The notes under the pieces: generated by a model
The model's database searches: none
What the model saw: only the letters and a program-made list of their open reading frames with translations
What the model was told of the DNA's origin: nothing
NCBI GenBank assembly: GCA_050084985.1
Contig: JBITNC010000001.1
Location: 28,892,001 to 28,956,000, forward strand
Direction: 5' to 3'
DNA: 64,000 nt
Source of the DNA: Nageia nagi
Taxonomy: Eukaryota; Pinophyta
Position numbers and translations under genes: made by a program
Part shown: one piece after another, positions 34,320 through 47,112 of the stretch
Layout: the number at the start of each line of letters is the position of its first letter
How positions within the stretch are numbered: position 1 is the stretch's first letter

Positions 34320-37300
34320 CCTATCCTCATTAGAATGTTGGTACTGCTCCAATTGAGCATGCATAAACTCATTATATCATTGAGAATGGTTGAGAAATGA
34401 TTGAGATTGGGCTAATAGAAACTTGAGCTTTAAAATCTTGGTTAGTAGTGCATTAATTCTAAGAACATGTAGGGTAAGCACCTTCTCTTCAAGATATCCC
34501 TCTCTTGTATCTACTTCTTGAGTCTCCTTAGCATGAGGGACATCCTCCTCACCATGAACGTCCACCTATGGAATGTCTCTCTTATCTCCCATCTCAACAT
34601 ATTGACCCTCAACTATGCTAGGCCCAACCCTAGGATCCTCCATGCATTGACGTACTCATCATCCTTAATCATCCTCATCTACCTCCTCCTACTCAACCTA
34701 CCACCAAGCAATGAATATCTTAGTAACACCAACATCATCATATATAACCTCCTCATCCATAGACTCCTCTTGAGTAGGATCAAGATCTACATAAACCAAA
34801 TTTTGAATCCCATCAATGGGAAGATTCCCCTCTCATTGGTACCTCATGGGATTTGGAGGGACATCCTACATAACATCAAACTAGCATCTAACATGATCAA
34901 ACTAGAAGTACTTTAGAAATTCAATCTATCAACCATTAAGAACCTTACCCTATGTAATCCCTATAAGATCAACCTCAACCTCATCCCACATTGGATATAA
35001 ATGGTAAGTCTTGAACCTAACATGATCTAGCACTATCTAAGTAAGCATAATGCCAATAGGATACTTTGTATGGATGGTAAAACTAGGAATAAGAAGTCTA
35101 GGAGGACAAGCCACTATAATGTGCTCATACACACATGCCTGAAGAGTAATGGTCACTAACAATGAGGCTCTATGATCCTAAGAATAAAAGCATAACTATA
35201 TATAATATTATTCCAACAAAGTAGGCATCCAAGCATACACTATGCTATGCTAAATCATATCTAAAAAAATAGGTAATAATGACCATGAAAATATGTTGCT
35301 ACCTATATCAAGTAATGCATAACACAAAATCATGCCCATTAAGAAGGAAAATTTGACATTTTCATGCTGATCATCCTACCAATATTGATAATATATTATG
35401 GCCACTGAACTGATCTCAAACATAATTATATTCACTCAGTTAGCCCCATACAAATAGGAAATGGCTAGTAAAACATCATCTCTACCAACCATGTACTATA
35501 TATGCCTATCATGAATAGGTAATTGGTACAAATGGTGAATATACTCCATTGTAATAGTCATCTCTCCTATCAAGAGATGAAAGGTAGAAGTGGTGGAGTC
35601 CCACCTCTTAAGAAAAGTATCTAAAAGAGGGTACTCCCAATGGATATGACCTATGTAGGGTCCAACCCAAAAACCCACACTTCAAAAGAAAGTGTGGTGT
35701 GCAATGGTAAGAACTAGATGAACCTCATGTAGGATGGTGGGATAATGCCCTCTAGGCTCGAAGAAATCCTAAACCTAGGAAGCAATGCAACTAAGATAAG
35801 TAAAAAAAATTCAAGGTTGAACATCGATTATAGGAGTAAAATCTAATTTCCTTTCTTAGAAAGGCATCTAAGCAATTTTCATATCTCCTATCTCTATTAC
35901 TTTGCTCAAAATTCTCAACTATTGCTCAGAGAGTATAGGATATTTATTAACAAAAGTTGCCCAATCAATGGGCTCTATAATTTGTGTAGAAAAAAATGAC
36001 TTTATTTCCTCTTACAAGGCTATATAAATAAAAGAATGGGTAGAAATAATTCCACCTACAATAAGTGTCTCAACTTGTTGAATTGGTTGGGATTACCAGG
36101 GAGGAGTCAACTATTGGACTTCTGGTTTAGGTTCAACTTTTTCCATGGCCTCACCTTGTTCTTTAGGCTTATCCATTAGGCTAGATTCCTCATTTTTCTT
36201 AGATTCATTATCATTATCACCATCTTTTGGTCCTCCTCCAAGTGCAATTGCTATTGTCTTACTGGCCTCAAGTATACTTCCCTTACTTTGTTAAATCTAG
36301 CTCTATCCCTCTTCTAAGGTTTCTATTTGTTCTTGTTCCTAAACTTATTCTGTAACACCAACATCTGTATCCTATGGCTCTTTGAACTCCTCTATATCAA
36401 AATTTTTTGTTTCTTTTATCACCATCTTTGAGACTTCTATTACCTCTAAAGGTGAAGGTATAGTCATTTGTGACTATGACCTTGCTGTAGTTGATCGAAG
36501 TTTTTTTATAGGCTTTTGTTTCATCTCCAATATCTACTCTCTTTGAGCTAGAGTTTGAAATTTTCTTTTTTTTTGGAGAAGGTTTCTAGGAAGAAGTGGT
36601 GTTCAAAGGGTTTTATTCTCCCTTCTTTAGAATCTAAACCATGCTAGATGGTTCTCCTATTTGCATTATCCTTTTCTCTGCAATAGATTTCCCATAAAAA
36701 TGAGGAGGAAGAGGTTGTCCCAACTCTAGAAGAGGATCTTTGGAATACTTTACCTCCCAGTATTTATCATATTTGAATTTTTCAAATAACTCACTTTCAA
36801 TGTGGTGAATTTTTGTGGTATACTCAAATTTGAATCTTGTAAAATAATGAATTTTATTGGTACCCCACCCAAGATATGCTAATTGGGTGAGGACCTCTAG
36901 GTTGAGGACAAAATCTTGCCTCTTATTTTCCCAGTTTCTATATTTTCTTATTCCTTCTAGGGCCATCCAAGCCTTATTAGGGGTACAAATTCCCAATCTG
37001 GATACATTCCTACCTCTTGATCAGTTTTATTTACAAAATATTCTATATGGGGCCTACTATCATGGATAAATGTTGGATGTTTCTTGCTAATCTTTATTAA
37101 TTAGGTTATTTCCCCTAATGGGTCATACAATTATGCAATTTCCACTTTATCTAACTTGAGATTCTATACAATAAATTAGGCTATACTATCTTTACATCCT
37201 ATCTTTAGAATAGTAAAATTCTCAGTAGAGGTCAGTATATCCACAATAGACTTAAAGTTACCCCCAGACCCATACTTACCTTTTATGGCATAAATCTATC

Positions 37301-38464
37301 TACCCATCTCTATTGAATACAACTAAGTGGTAACATATTTAGGCAAAAAGAAGGGTTTCTCAAAATACCCATACCTAATTATTACAATGCAGTTTCTCAA
37401 GAAGTACTAGTCACCAATTTTATTTCTACCTTGTACCTCCCTCATTGTACCTTTTTGTAGCCTACTAGAAAGTTTTTCAATCAAAATTTTTATTGTAGTT
37501 GCATAGAAATTTTCCATGAACTCATAGTAGGATCCATGCAACTTGGTCACAATTAGCACCATTATGTCAATTGGCATCGGTGCAGCACTAAAACTAATCA
37601 ACTCAACTAGGAGCCCTGCCTCTATAAGTTTATCTAGATTTTGATGGACAAAGAGCCACTAAAGATACAAAGAATATTTAAAATTTGATTTTTCAATCTT
37701 GAATAAACATTTCTTAATTTCTCTAGTTATAAAAGCTAAGAAATCATAGCAAACATGAGATTCTAAAATATTATAAGCCATGCACACCATGGCTTCATCT
37801 GCTTCAATCTAAGTCTTCTTTCCTAGGATGATCATGAGTGCCTACAACACTTCTCTATCATTCTTTCTTTCAAAAAGAGCTATTTGGTAGATTGATAAGA
37901 ATTTTGCTTTTCTGCTATCTTGGTATCTCCCACTGATCCAACTCAACATTTCATCTTGATTAATATAAAAATCATGTTTCTCTTTTTTCAAGTTAATGTA
38001 TTTTTAACATGAAATGTTCAGTCTACTGGAATAGAAAATGCTTGGATGATGGATTTAGGAGAGTAATCTAGCATTGCTTCAAACACTAGCTCAAAATTAT
38101 TTCCCTCTTTAGTGCTATTGAACATTCCAATTTGGTACCCCTTTTGATGATACCTATGTGCTAGGGAGTACAAGAGCTTAAGGTAGGTGAAGGATTCATA
38201 GGGTACATAATATGCCAAACCCTAATCAATCATAACATTTCTCTTTGAATGAGCAAGTGATTTTCCTTTTTCCCTCACTTTAGGTGCCTTAAGCTATAAA
38301 CGAAGGTAGCTATGGTTAGCTCTCCATGTATCCATATGACTAATTACTTCCTTTTCAATCCAATTTACTCTTGGTGCATTCTCGAGATATTCTTCTTGTA
38401 AAGAGAGCAGGTTAGCATCAAGTTTTTCCACTTTGACTATAGAGGATGATTGAGAGGTGGCCAT
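34320..38464 (-). pseudogene. Gypsy-A post-pol coding-like region
   Basis: About 4 kb downstream of pol still reads in pieces of 60-120 codons on the minus strand. It may start at ATG 38464 (MATSQSSSIVKVEKLDAN). Larger pieces are 38218-38018, 37601-37407, 36996-36634 (includes LTQLAYLGWGTNKIHYFT) and 34565-34377. I recognise only the plant-mobile-domain motif at 35678-35496. The consistent strand suggests one long extra ORF or two, now full of stops. The left end is cut by the assembly gap. Confidence 0.5.
35496..35678 (-). pseudogene. Plant mobile domain (PMD) motif inside gypsy-A
   Basis: The frame contains YPLLDTFLKRWDSTTSTFHL and GEMTITMEYIHHLYQLPI. This is the signature segment of the plant mobile domain found in MAIN/MAIL-type nuclear proteins and in several plant transposons (LL--F--RWD---TFH---GEMT-TL-D---L--LPI). 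The clean piece is short, with a stop directly upstream (TGA) and after LPIHDRHI (TAG). It lies about 3.4 kb past the end of pol on the same strand. Confidence 0.75.
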
Positions 38465-39049
38465 GATATTAACACCCTTTATTGAACCTTTGGTTATCAT
38501 TAAAAATAGCATTCTATGCAATGTGAGGTTCTGCAACCTCTATCTTTCTCAAGATAACTTGGTTCTAAAATCTCTAAGCTCTAAATGCTTTGGAAACTTG
38601 AGTGCTCAAAATCAACTAAGTGTTGAACTATAGAGTATGGGAAGAGTTTTATTTATCCCAAGTTGGCAAGATTTTCATTAATGGTAATTACTTCTTGAGG
38701 ATCTCGAGACCTATGCATTATACAAATTGAGCTAGCATAGGCTATATTAGTAAATTCTAAGCATACCATACTTGATTTGTTGTACTTATACAATAGTTCA
38801 TGAAATTTGAAGAAATATTTCCTTAAATGCTATTTTATTTAGTGACAGCTAAGCAGCATTGTAGCATTAACTCTTGACTAAGTTGAATTAAAGTTGACAT
38901 CTAAGTGGTACGTGGACATTAACTCTTAATAATACTGAATTAAAATTTGATCATTAAAGGCTATTTAATTCTTTTTTTTAAAAACTATGCAATTTTTTTT
39001 TAAATATTTATAAAATATTTACATTATACAATGCCTTATGGGGAATACA

Positions 39050-39300
39050 AGTTTAGCTTATCACTTGGTAATGTTTTAAATAGATCCCATTGATGGGAAT
39101 ATGTAATTCCTAAGACCCGATAATATCTTGTAACTTGAATGCATTATTTTGCATAGCCTGGGTAATGATGTAAGGGTCGCTCCAAAGAGAGTCAAATTTT
39201 TGATGTCTTTTGAGCTTTGCTCTTTCTTCATCCCATTTGAGGATGATATCACCCAATACAAACTTCACCTGAGAAGACTTTTTCTTATCAAACCACCTCT
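39050..39300 (-). pseudogene. Gypsy-A integrase C-terminal part
   Basis: The minus strand reads QVKFVLGDIILKWDEE, RHQKFDSLWSDPYIITQ and INGIYLKHY. These match the C-terminal segment of Tat-type pol (GD-V-LWD, FDSLW-GPY, NG--LK-Y). It marks the end of pol. Confidence 0.78.
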
Positions 39301-39489
39301 TGATGATGTGCTAGCGATGTTGAAATGACTCATATGCTTTGTACCAATTCTAGGAGCTGATTATATCTGGACTATAGTGGCTAGAAGTCATGGTCTTCCA
39401 TTTCTTGCAAAATTTTTAAGCTAGTAACTCCATGTGTATTGGCAACACTAGTCTTTTACCATATACTAATGCATATGGGTATGTTTTTA

Positions 39490-40290
39490 TTACTAATTTT
39501 ATACTAATTCTATCATCCCATAATGCATAGTCCAATTGTGTATGCCACTATCTGGGATTCCCTTCAATTATTCTCTTGATGATCTAGGTCAAATTTTTAT
39601 TAGTTGACTCAGCTAACCTATTACCTTATGGGTAATAGTTTGAAGATAATAACCAATAAACTCCATATTGAGCTACAAAGCTTGACAGATTGCCTCTAGC
39701 AAATGCTAAACCATTATCAAACACTACAGTTTGTGGGATTATAAAGCAAGTGATTATACTTTTAATCATTTTTATCATCATTTCTTAATCTATATTTTTG
39801 CATGGCATAGCCTTTGACCATCTAGTGAAGTAATCTGTTGCAATCAAAATAAACTTGTGGCCTATCGAGAAATTTGGGTTTATGACACCAATGAAGTCCA
39901 TACCCCATTGTTGAAAAGGCTCTTTAACTACCACAGGTTTGAGAGGCATGGTAGCTTGTCTTCTCTTTCCCATATATCTATTACACTTATCACATTCTTA
40001 AGAAATCTTAAATGAATCTTGAAATATAGTGGGCCAATAATATCTAGCTTGTAATACCTTTGTTGCTCTAGTTGGTCCATTATAATGCTTGCTAGGGAAT
40101 CCATAATGAAATTTATGTAATATTCTATGGGATTCATCTTGAGTCACACATCTAAGAAGAGTTTGATAAAAAAAAAATTTATATAAATGGTCATCTATCA
40201 TGATAAATTTAAGGGTATGCAATCTAAATCTCCTTCTATGGAATCTATTTAGAGCTTCAAGGCACTTGCTAGTTTGAAAATAAACCATGA
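39490..40290 (-). pseudogene. Gypsy-A integrase core remnant
   Basis: The zinc-binding part is visible as HRILHKFHYG and, after a stop, ECDKCNRYMGKRRQATMPL. The core follows with QQWGMDFIGVINPN (first D), VVFDNGLAF (second D) and LAESTNKNL (E). The clean pieces are 40288-39998 and 39973-39785. Stops interrupt it between and after these. Confidence 0.82.
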
Positions 40291-40389
40291 TTCACTTAAT
40301 CCAATCACTTTCATGATTAAGTTGTTGCTCATATTTCATAAAAGTGATCATATGTGAAGCTTCATTCATATTTTCATAGAGAGCTTTGT

Positions 40390-40720
40390 CTCTGATTAGC
40401 TTAGTTAGCTTAATCTCTATATCATATTACATTACCTTAGTGATCCAACTAGCTTTACCTTCACCTAGTTCTCCTTGTAAGATACAATTTCTTCCATCAG
40501 GATGAATAGCATATACAAGGATTTTACTATAGGATACATAATGCTTGAATTTTTAAGCCTCATCATAATGGAAAACACTTGCTTTTCAATAAATGAGTAC
40601 CATTATTGATGTTGATGCAGTGTTTGACTATGAAAGGTAATTGGGTGTTCTTCATTATTGTCATCCTTTTATGCAAGAATTATAACAATGCTCATGTTTG
40701 CTCCATGTACATACATGAAA
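40390..40720 (-). pseudogene. Gypsy-A RT-linked RNase H remnant
   Basis: Following RT, the minus strand gives NNEEHPITFHSQTLHQH and YSFIEKQVFSIMMRLK, matching the second half of the normal gypsy RNase H (HPIAF-S and EKQ-AL blocks). Several stops are present. Confidence 0.7.
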
Positions 40721-40869
40721 TATTTTTAAATATCAAGATTTTTAACCACAAGAGATTATATTATAGCTTTTTTTATCTCTTTGAATGCTACTTTTGCTTC
40801 ACATGACTAGGAAAATACATCTTACTTTAGCATCGAAGTGATGAGAGATATAATTTCTAAAAAATTATT

Positions 40870-41510
40870 AATAAATTTCCTAACAAAATTTATTTGACCA
40901 AGGAATGATTATAAGGCCTTATTATTAGAGGGGAGTGGTAATGCTTCTATAGGTTGTACTCTATTTGGATCAATTGCTAGTCCCTCTTTTGAGATAATGT
41001 GGCCAAGTAACTTTCCTTGGTTGACCATAAAAATTGACTTTTTTACATTTATTGAAATGCCAAACTTCATGCATTTTTCAAAGATTAATCTTAGATGTTC
41101 TAGGTGATCACTTGTACTTCTAGAGAAGATAATGATATCATCTAGATAGATCAATATAATCTTATTTATTAGCTCACCAAATGCATGATCCATGGATCTT
41201 TAAAAAGTAGCTCCTGCATTAGAAAGACCAAAAGGCATCCTTTGAAAAGTAAATGTCCCTCATTTAGTTGTAAATGCTATTTTGAACTGATCTTCATCCT
41301 TTTCCTAACTTTGGTTAAATCTTGAGTAACCATCAATCATTAAAAAATAACAAGCTCTAGCTACTGTATGCAAGATCTATTCCATTGGAGGGAGAGGATA
41401 ATTATCTTTTAGGGACACTTAATTCAAATTTCTGAAATCAACACAGTCTAATTTTTCCACTTTTCTTTCTCATAAGAACTAAATTTACAACCCAAGAAGA
41501 CTATTTGATA
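40870..41510 (-). pseudogene. Gypsy-A reverse transcriptase remnant
   Basis: Minus-strand motifs occur in the usual order: KIRLCVDFRNLN, then LKDNYPLPPMEQIL, FQRMPFGLSNAGATF, and the catalytic ILIYLDDIIIFSRS near 41145, followed by KLLGHIISKEGLAIDP. The longest open piece is 41193-40909. Stops in the N-terminal half break the frame. The sequence is clearly Ty3/gypsy type (YLDD with the FGL-NA motif). Confidence 0.88.
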
Positions 41511-42139
41511 GGATAAATAATTTTGGAATTAAGGAGGTTGATTGACTCTTATTTCATAGCTTCTTCTATATTTGGATTTATGGGTCTCTATTTTTACTTG
41601 TATGGTTTGGCCTCTAGTTCAAGCTGAATCGTATGTTGGATGACATCTTTGTCATATGTCTTAAGATCATCATAAGTTGAGGTAATTACTTGGGAAAACT
41701 TATGATAAATTTAAGATATAGCAGCTTTCTTTGCATTAGAACACTCTAAACTAATTTTTATAAACTTCCCTAGTTCTGCTTCCAACTCAACATAATTTTC
41801 CTTCAAGATGATCAAATACTTAGCCTTTAGGACATCTTCTAAATAAAATAGTCTTTCAAAAGAGAGCAATCCTTTTGGTATAACATTGTTTTTGAGTTGA
41901 ATGACATCTAATTCTTAGAAATAATTAGGCATTTCCTAAGTACCAAAAGTGTGAGCCACTACTTCATTTATGAGGAAGTTGACAATATGCTCATTAGAGT
42001 CAAATACCTACCAAAAATTTGCAATATCAGGTACTAAATGCCTATACTAAACTTTAACTCCAACAACTCCTCTTTTATAATGAGTACAGTTATAATGTGC
42101 TCCTCTTCTAGCAACTGCATCAGTTATTTGGTTATGCCT

Positions 42140-42490
42140 TTTAGGAACATATATAAAATTAATAGCCAAAAATGACTCCAATAAATCCCACACTCTGTTC
42201 CTATAGTTCTTTAGATAATGATGCTTTGCATTGATCTAATTTTTAACTTACCTGATGACAATTCAGAATCACCATTGACAATCAAGCATCTAATGCCTAT
42301 ACTAATTACTATAGATAACCCTAAGCAAAGGGCTTCATATTCAATAGCATTATTTATACAGGTCCATGTGAATCAAAAAGAGAATCTTTTGGTAGTCCCC
42401 TTGGGAGATTTGAAGACCACTCTAGCTGCACATCTATGTCTACATTAGGAACCATCAAAATACATCATCCATACCTCATGTTCTTTATCA
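42140..42490 (-). pseudogene. Gypsy-A additional (archaeal-type-like) RNase H domain, upstream of RT
   Basis: Minus-strand fragments read MYFDGS, ARVVFKSPKGTTKRFSF, NNAIEYEALCLGLSI, CLIVNGDSEL and, near the end, VAR(R)GAH-type sequence. These give the D-E-D-D pattern of the additional RNase H of Tat-clade gypsy elements (D in YFDGS, E in EYEAL, D in NGDSE). The domain sits between protease and RT, while the ordinary gypsy RNase H follows RT. Stops and frameshifts interrupt it. Confidence 0.68.
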
Positions 42491-42829
42491 GTAGTGACTG
42501 AAATTGGCTAAACTTTCTTATATAGATAATAATTGCCCATGCTAGCAATTCAAATCATTTACTTATAGAACTTTAGTTATCAGTAGTGATTTTCTTAGTG
42601 TCTCACTTTCAAATATCTCCATTGGTTATGGATCATTCATACAATTTACTTCATTGATCTTCTTGAGATGGACAGTTTTAGTGTCTTCATTCAGAATCTT
42701 CATCTGTTTATTTTGGAAAGGAAGCAAAACATGACTATAGTCTAAGGCTAGGTACCCTCCTAATTTAGTAATAAATTCTCTAGAAATACATATTCCAAAT
42801 AGGGGTGAAAGATCAACTATAATAATGTT

Positions 42830-43012
42830 TTAGACAACACAAATAGCAAGGAAGGTATTTAAAGTTATTTGAACACCTTTAACACTACCAACCACATCTA
42901 CTGAGAAAGAATCTAACTGTATGATACCATTAATGTATTTTTTGATGTACAATTTTATTTCATCTATAATAGCTTTAGGGATAATAGTTATGGCAGCTCC
43001 AATATCAATCAT
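42830..43012 (-). pseudogene. Gypsy-A aspartic protease remnant
   Basis: The frame begins MIDIGAAITIIPKAIIDEI, which aligns with the retropepsin active-site loop (normally D-S/T-G-A). Here the second position is Ile, from a single C-to-T type change, so the enzyme would be inactive. A further conserved-looking stretch continues after the stop at 42832. It lies between gag and the RNase H/RT block. Confidence 0.7.
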
Positions 43013-44122
43013 ATAATTATTTACTACCTAGCCTTCTAATCTTAGAGATAAATAGAAAGGTGAGGGTCTTGTTAAACCTATTAGAGTTGGAGGGACAACT
43101 TCAAATATAGAATAGATAAGAATCTCTTCATTTTTCCTCTTTTTACTATTTCTTAACTTTAAAGCTTCTTGCAGAAGATCTTATTAACCTAGTATCTTTA
43201 ATGCATCAAATATCGTCATCCTAGAAGGAGTTTTCTTCAATTCTTCCATAATATTGTATAGAGAATATGGGATGGACTTACTTGGTTCTACTTGTTGATG
43301 TGTTCTAAAATGTTGAGTAGCTTTTTCTTTATGATAATTAGTGATGAAAGGATATCTCAATGTATCAGGTCTTTATTTCTCCAAGACATCTTTTCTCATT
43401 ACAATAGGGTTTATTTCACTTGGGGCATTAGTACCTAGACTTGATGGAATAGTATCCAAATTAAATGGGACATGATGATGTTGGTTCTGAGGTTGAGCTA
43501 AGGGAGTCTTAGCTTTCTTAGGTTCAGATTGGGCTTAGGTGGAAACTCAATTTTGTTGAGTGGCTTGAGGCTACTATGGAATTGCTAAAGAGGTTGCTCT
43601 AGTTTGAACATAATTTACTTATTCTTTAGCATATCCTAGAACCCAAAAGTTGACCATTATAAGATTAGCAATAGGTTCTACCATATGGTCAAAATATAAC
43701 CCCAAATACTAATTTTGATACACTGCACATGAATCTAGAAAATGAGGAGCTAAACATGGTGGACATCACTCTACAATACCTAAAGCAACACTATCTATAG
43801 AACCAATCATCATAGCATTCTTAACTATTTTAGGAGGACTAGATTATTCTGGCTGATTGACCTTGGGTTAGAATATTGGTTGATACTAATTATTATATCT
43901 TCTATAATTAAAACCATGATTCTACCTTTCTTGTAAAGTGAGTTTATTAGTTAGATTTCTAATAGTTACCTCTAACTACCTCATTCTCTCCTCTTCTTGA
44001 AATTTAAGTTTAATACTAGCACTTGTGGATGCAAGAGCAGGTAAAGTTGGTAGCTAATTTTAAATAATAGGTTTGGAAGGAGGTGTTAAGGCTAGAAATC
44101 TAGGGTGACCTATTTGTGGTGC

Positions 44123-44846
44123 CTATTTGGGAGGTAATCTTGAAAATACAAACATGATTATTCTATGCTGCATTTTACTAGAGGATACCAGGGTATGTTC
44201 TACAGTCTTTGGTGTCTGGTAAACATCTAAAAATGTATCTCCTGACATAATAATAAGCATATTAATGTTAAGGAGAAAAGCTTTCTTGTAATACACCAGA
44301 GCTTGTGCATTCGTTGGTCTAATCCTTGTTGGTATGGACTTCCATGTTCTTTCAAATCTGATATTAAAATCATCAATAGATTTATGAGGATGTCTTTTGA
44401 TACATGCTATGAGGCTAAGGAACATGCTATCATTGCCATCTATAAAAATCTTTTAATTAAAGCCTAACACAACTCTCCCCATGAATTTATAGATTGGGAG
44501 ATAAGAGTTTTAAACCATTCAGTTGCTTTCCTTCAAAAGAGTGTGATAATAGCCTTGTCATCATAGTTTCATCAGTAATATCAAAGCTTGAAGCGAATAG
44601 AGATATATCTTAATAATGCTTATATGTCATATTTTTAGAGCCATCATACTTAGGCAAAATTTTAAAAGCTACTTGAGGTATAAGAGGTGAATTTGTAACT
44701 ACAACCAAAGAATGAATATTATTCCAGTTAGGAAAATCAATTGGTTGAGCCATACTTGGAGAATGTATAAGAGATAAAGGATTTTTTTGGAATGAGTCAA
44801 ATACAACTGACAAAGGGGTTACCCTTAAAGGGACCAAATGAGACAC
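44123..44846 (-). pseudogene. Gypsy-A gag remnant
   Basis: The minus strand from 44846 gives a frame ending FKILPKYDGSKNMTYKHY, which resembles the start of the plant retrotransposon gag domain, then a stop. A second piece (44425-44123) includes HPHKSIDDFNIRFERTWKS, the conserved core of that domain. The pieces are separated by several stops. The position directly after the 5' LTR fits gag. A zinc knuckle was not identified. Confidence 0.7.
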
Positions 44847-45142
44847 AACCTAAGAAATCTTTTGCCTAGTCCTCCTATAAGGAACTGGTAGCTCTTGAAA
44901 TCTAGGCTATCTAAGGAAACTTCTAACACTACTTCTAGTCAGTCTACATTCTAGAGGTGCCAGGGTTTAAAACATTTGACTGGTTGATAGCAAAGTCACC
45001 AATAAGGTTACAAAAACCTTATAATCTTGAAATATCAAATTGATATCCCACCAGATGAAGCTATAAGGCCTAACCATGCTCGTTAAATATGATATTTAGC
45101 TTACATCCCATCGAGCATGTCAAAAATAGAGCTAGTTACTAT

Positions 45143-47112
45143 TGATTGGTATAGCATCACCTCAAAGGTTTAATCTGGTTGTGTTTCCACTTCTTACAAT
45201 GGTAGGTTCCTTGAAAGAGCAAAAGGTGGTGGGCATGCATTTATGTTGGTTTTCTGCTCAATCTCAAGTTTATAGGTTGGTTCCTATCTATATTTAATGT
45301 TAAAAGTAATAGGAAAGGAATAAAAGATAAAGAGTTATAGAAAAGAGATAAATAAATAAACAGTAAGAATAAGAAATTTACAACTTGAGCATTGCAGCAC
45401 AGGCAGCAATCCATAGCCAAGATTAAGAATAGCAAACTATCTTGCACTTGGGATCTTGTAATCACAACACACAACCATAATTTAAAAAAAATATTTCACA
45501 TATAACATTCACAAAAGCAATAACAACCACTTTATTGCAAGAGGGAAAAACATTATCTATTATATGAATTGCTCTTATAGATAAGGGTAAATTTGCTAAA
45601 ATATTTGACTTTTTTTATTTCTAAAAGCTAGCTATTTATATAAGTTTCCCCTCTCTTTGGGTGGTTGGGTTTCATTAATATACATAACTACTAGCATTGA
45701 ATAACACAACTAAAACAACACTATTTACATAAATGTTACAACTATGCTAGATTACATAATGAATGAGTACTAATCAACACAACCATGTCTATAGAGCCAT
45801 AATCCTTCTGACATGTCATTGATTGATTCTTTGTTGAACTTATAACTAATTAAAGATAGCAATGTAGCTGATTAAAGATAGCATTGTAGTTGATTGAAGA
45901 TAACACTATAGCTAATTGAGTAGTTACTTGATTACACATTTATTGGTACAATTCGGTATTATGCTTTATCAACTGCTACCTACTTCTCTATAATCTTTAT
46001 GATCTTTATTATGAATGTTAGTAATCAGAGTAATGATGGTTGATAAACATTATGTTCACTTGATTCACAAAGAACTATCATTATTATGTGGAAATGAGTC
46101 GATGTCGACACATTAACAAGGCCTTGGGGGTCAAACACTTAAGATGAAGTGGACCCAAGTGTTTTTTCTCATGCATTACTCTTACAATTGCTTAGCAGGA
46201 TCTATGTTCTTCTTTCAAGCTCTATTTATGATTTGGTTCTTTTGGGACCTGCTAATTTTAGCTAAAAATCATGATGTCATCTCTCAGGATCAACAAGCTT
46301 TATTGATATTCTAATTTCTCTGGGACCCACTGATTTTCACCAAAAAAATATGACATCATCTTTCAAAATCATCAAGCTCTATTGATGTTCTTCAAAATTC
46401 TACATCCACCATTACTTACTTTGGAACCTACTAATTTTGATCGAAAACTATGATGTCATCTCTCAAAATCACCAAGCTTTGTTGATATTCTGATTCTATT
46501 GAGACCCGCTAATTTTTATCAAAAAATATGATGTCATCTCCCAAAATCTCTAGGTTTTATTGATATTCTTCAAAAGTTGAACTCTAAATGTGTATAAGTT
46601 TTGGACATTTATGCTAATTCCTAGAGATTCTAAGGTAATAAATATAATTCCAAAACTTTTACATACATGACTCTTGAGTACACTGAAGATGATGACATGA
46701 CTCCCAGGCACTCTTAACTCCCGATCACTAAAGAATAAAAGAATATACAATTGACATAACTTCTAGGTATCCTTATTCACATAATTCTTTAGTACTACTA
46801 AAAAAATGATATAACTCCTGAGTATCCTTATTTACATAATTCTTGGGTACTAAAAAAATGACTTAACTCTTGGGTATCCTTATTTACATAATTCTTAAGT
46901 ACTACTAAAAAAATGAATCCTAACACTCTAAGGAAAAGAGGAGGGATTTAAAATGAAAGAATACAAAATTTTACAATTCATGAAGACTCTAAAAGAATAA
47001 TTTCCCCCTAAGTACTCTTATATACACAACTTTTGGATAGTAAAGAATGAAATAATGAAAAATGAAAAATAATAGAACTACCCTAATTTTTGAGTGTTAT
47101 TATGAAGGAACA
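45143..47112 (-). repeat. Gypsy-A 5' LTR
   Basis: It matches 17850-19775 along its length, with many substitutions and small indels. Minus strand: it starts TGTTCCTTCATAATAAC and ends GCTATACCAATCA. It contains internal tandem blocks (45840-45915, 46240-46570 and 46755-46915). It lies next to gag, so it is the 5' LTR. Confidence 0.85.

Larger units (their letters stand above)
17850..47112 (-). mobile_element. Gypsy-A: Tat-like Ty3/gypsy retrotransposon, interrupted
   Basis: LTRs of about 1.95 kb lie at 17850-19775 and 45143-47112. Between them, on the minus strand, are gag (about 44850-44120), protease (43012-42830), an RNase H-like domain (about 42490-42140), RT (about 41510-40870), a second RNase H (about 40720-40390), integrase (about 40290-39490) with its C-terminal part (about 39300-39050), and then about 4 kb of further coding-like DNA including a plant mobile domain motif. 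All frames carry stops. Gypsy-B, copia-1 and an assembly gap interrupt the 3' internal part. Dual RNase H domains and long DNA after pol are typical of the Tat clade. No clean target duplication was found. Confidence 0.85.
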
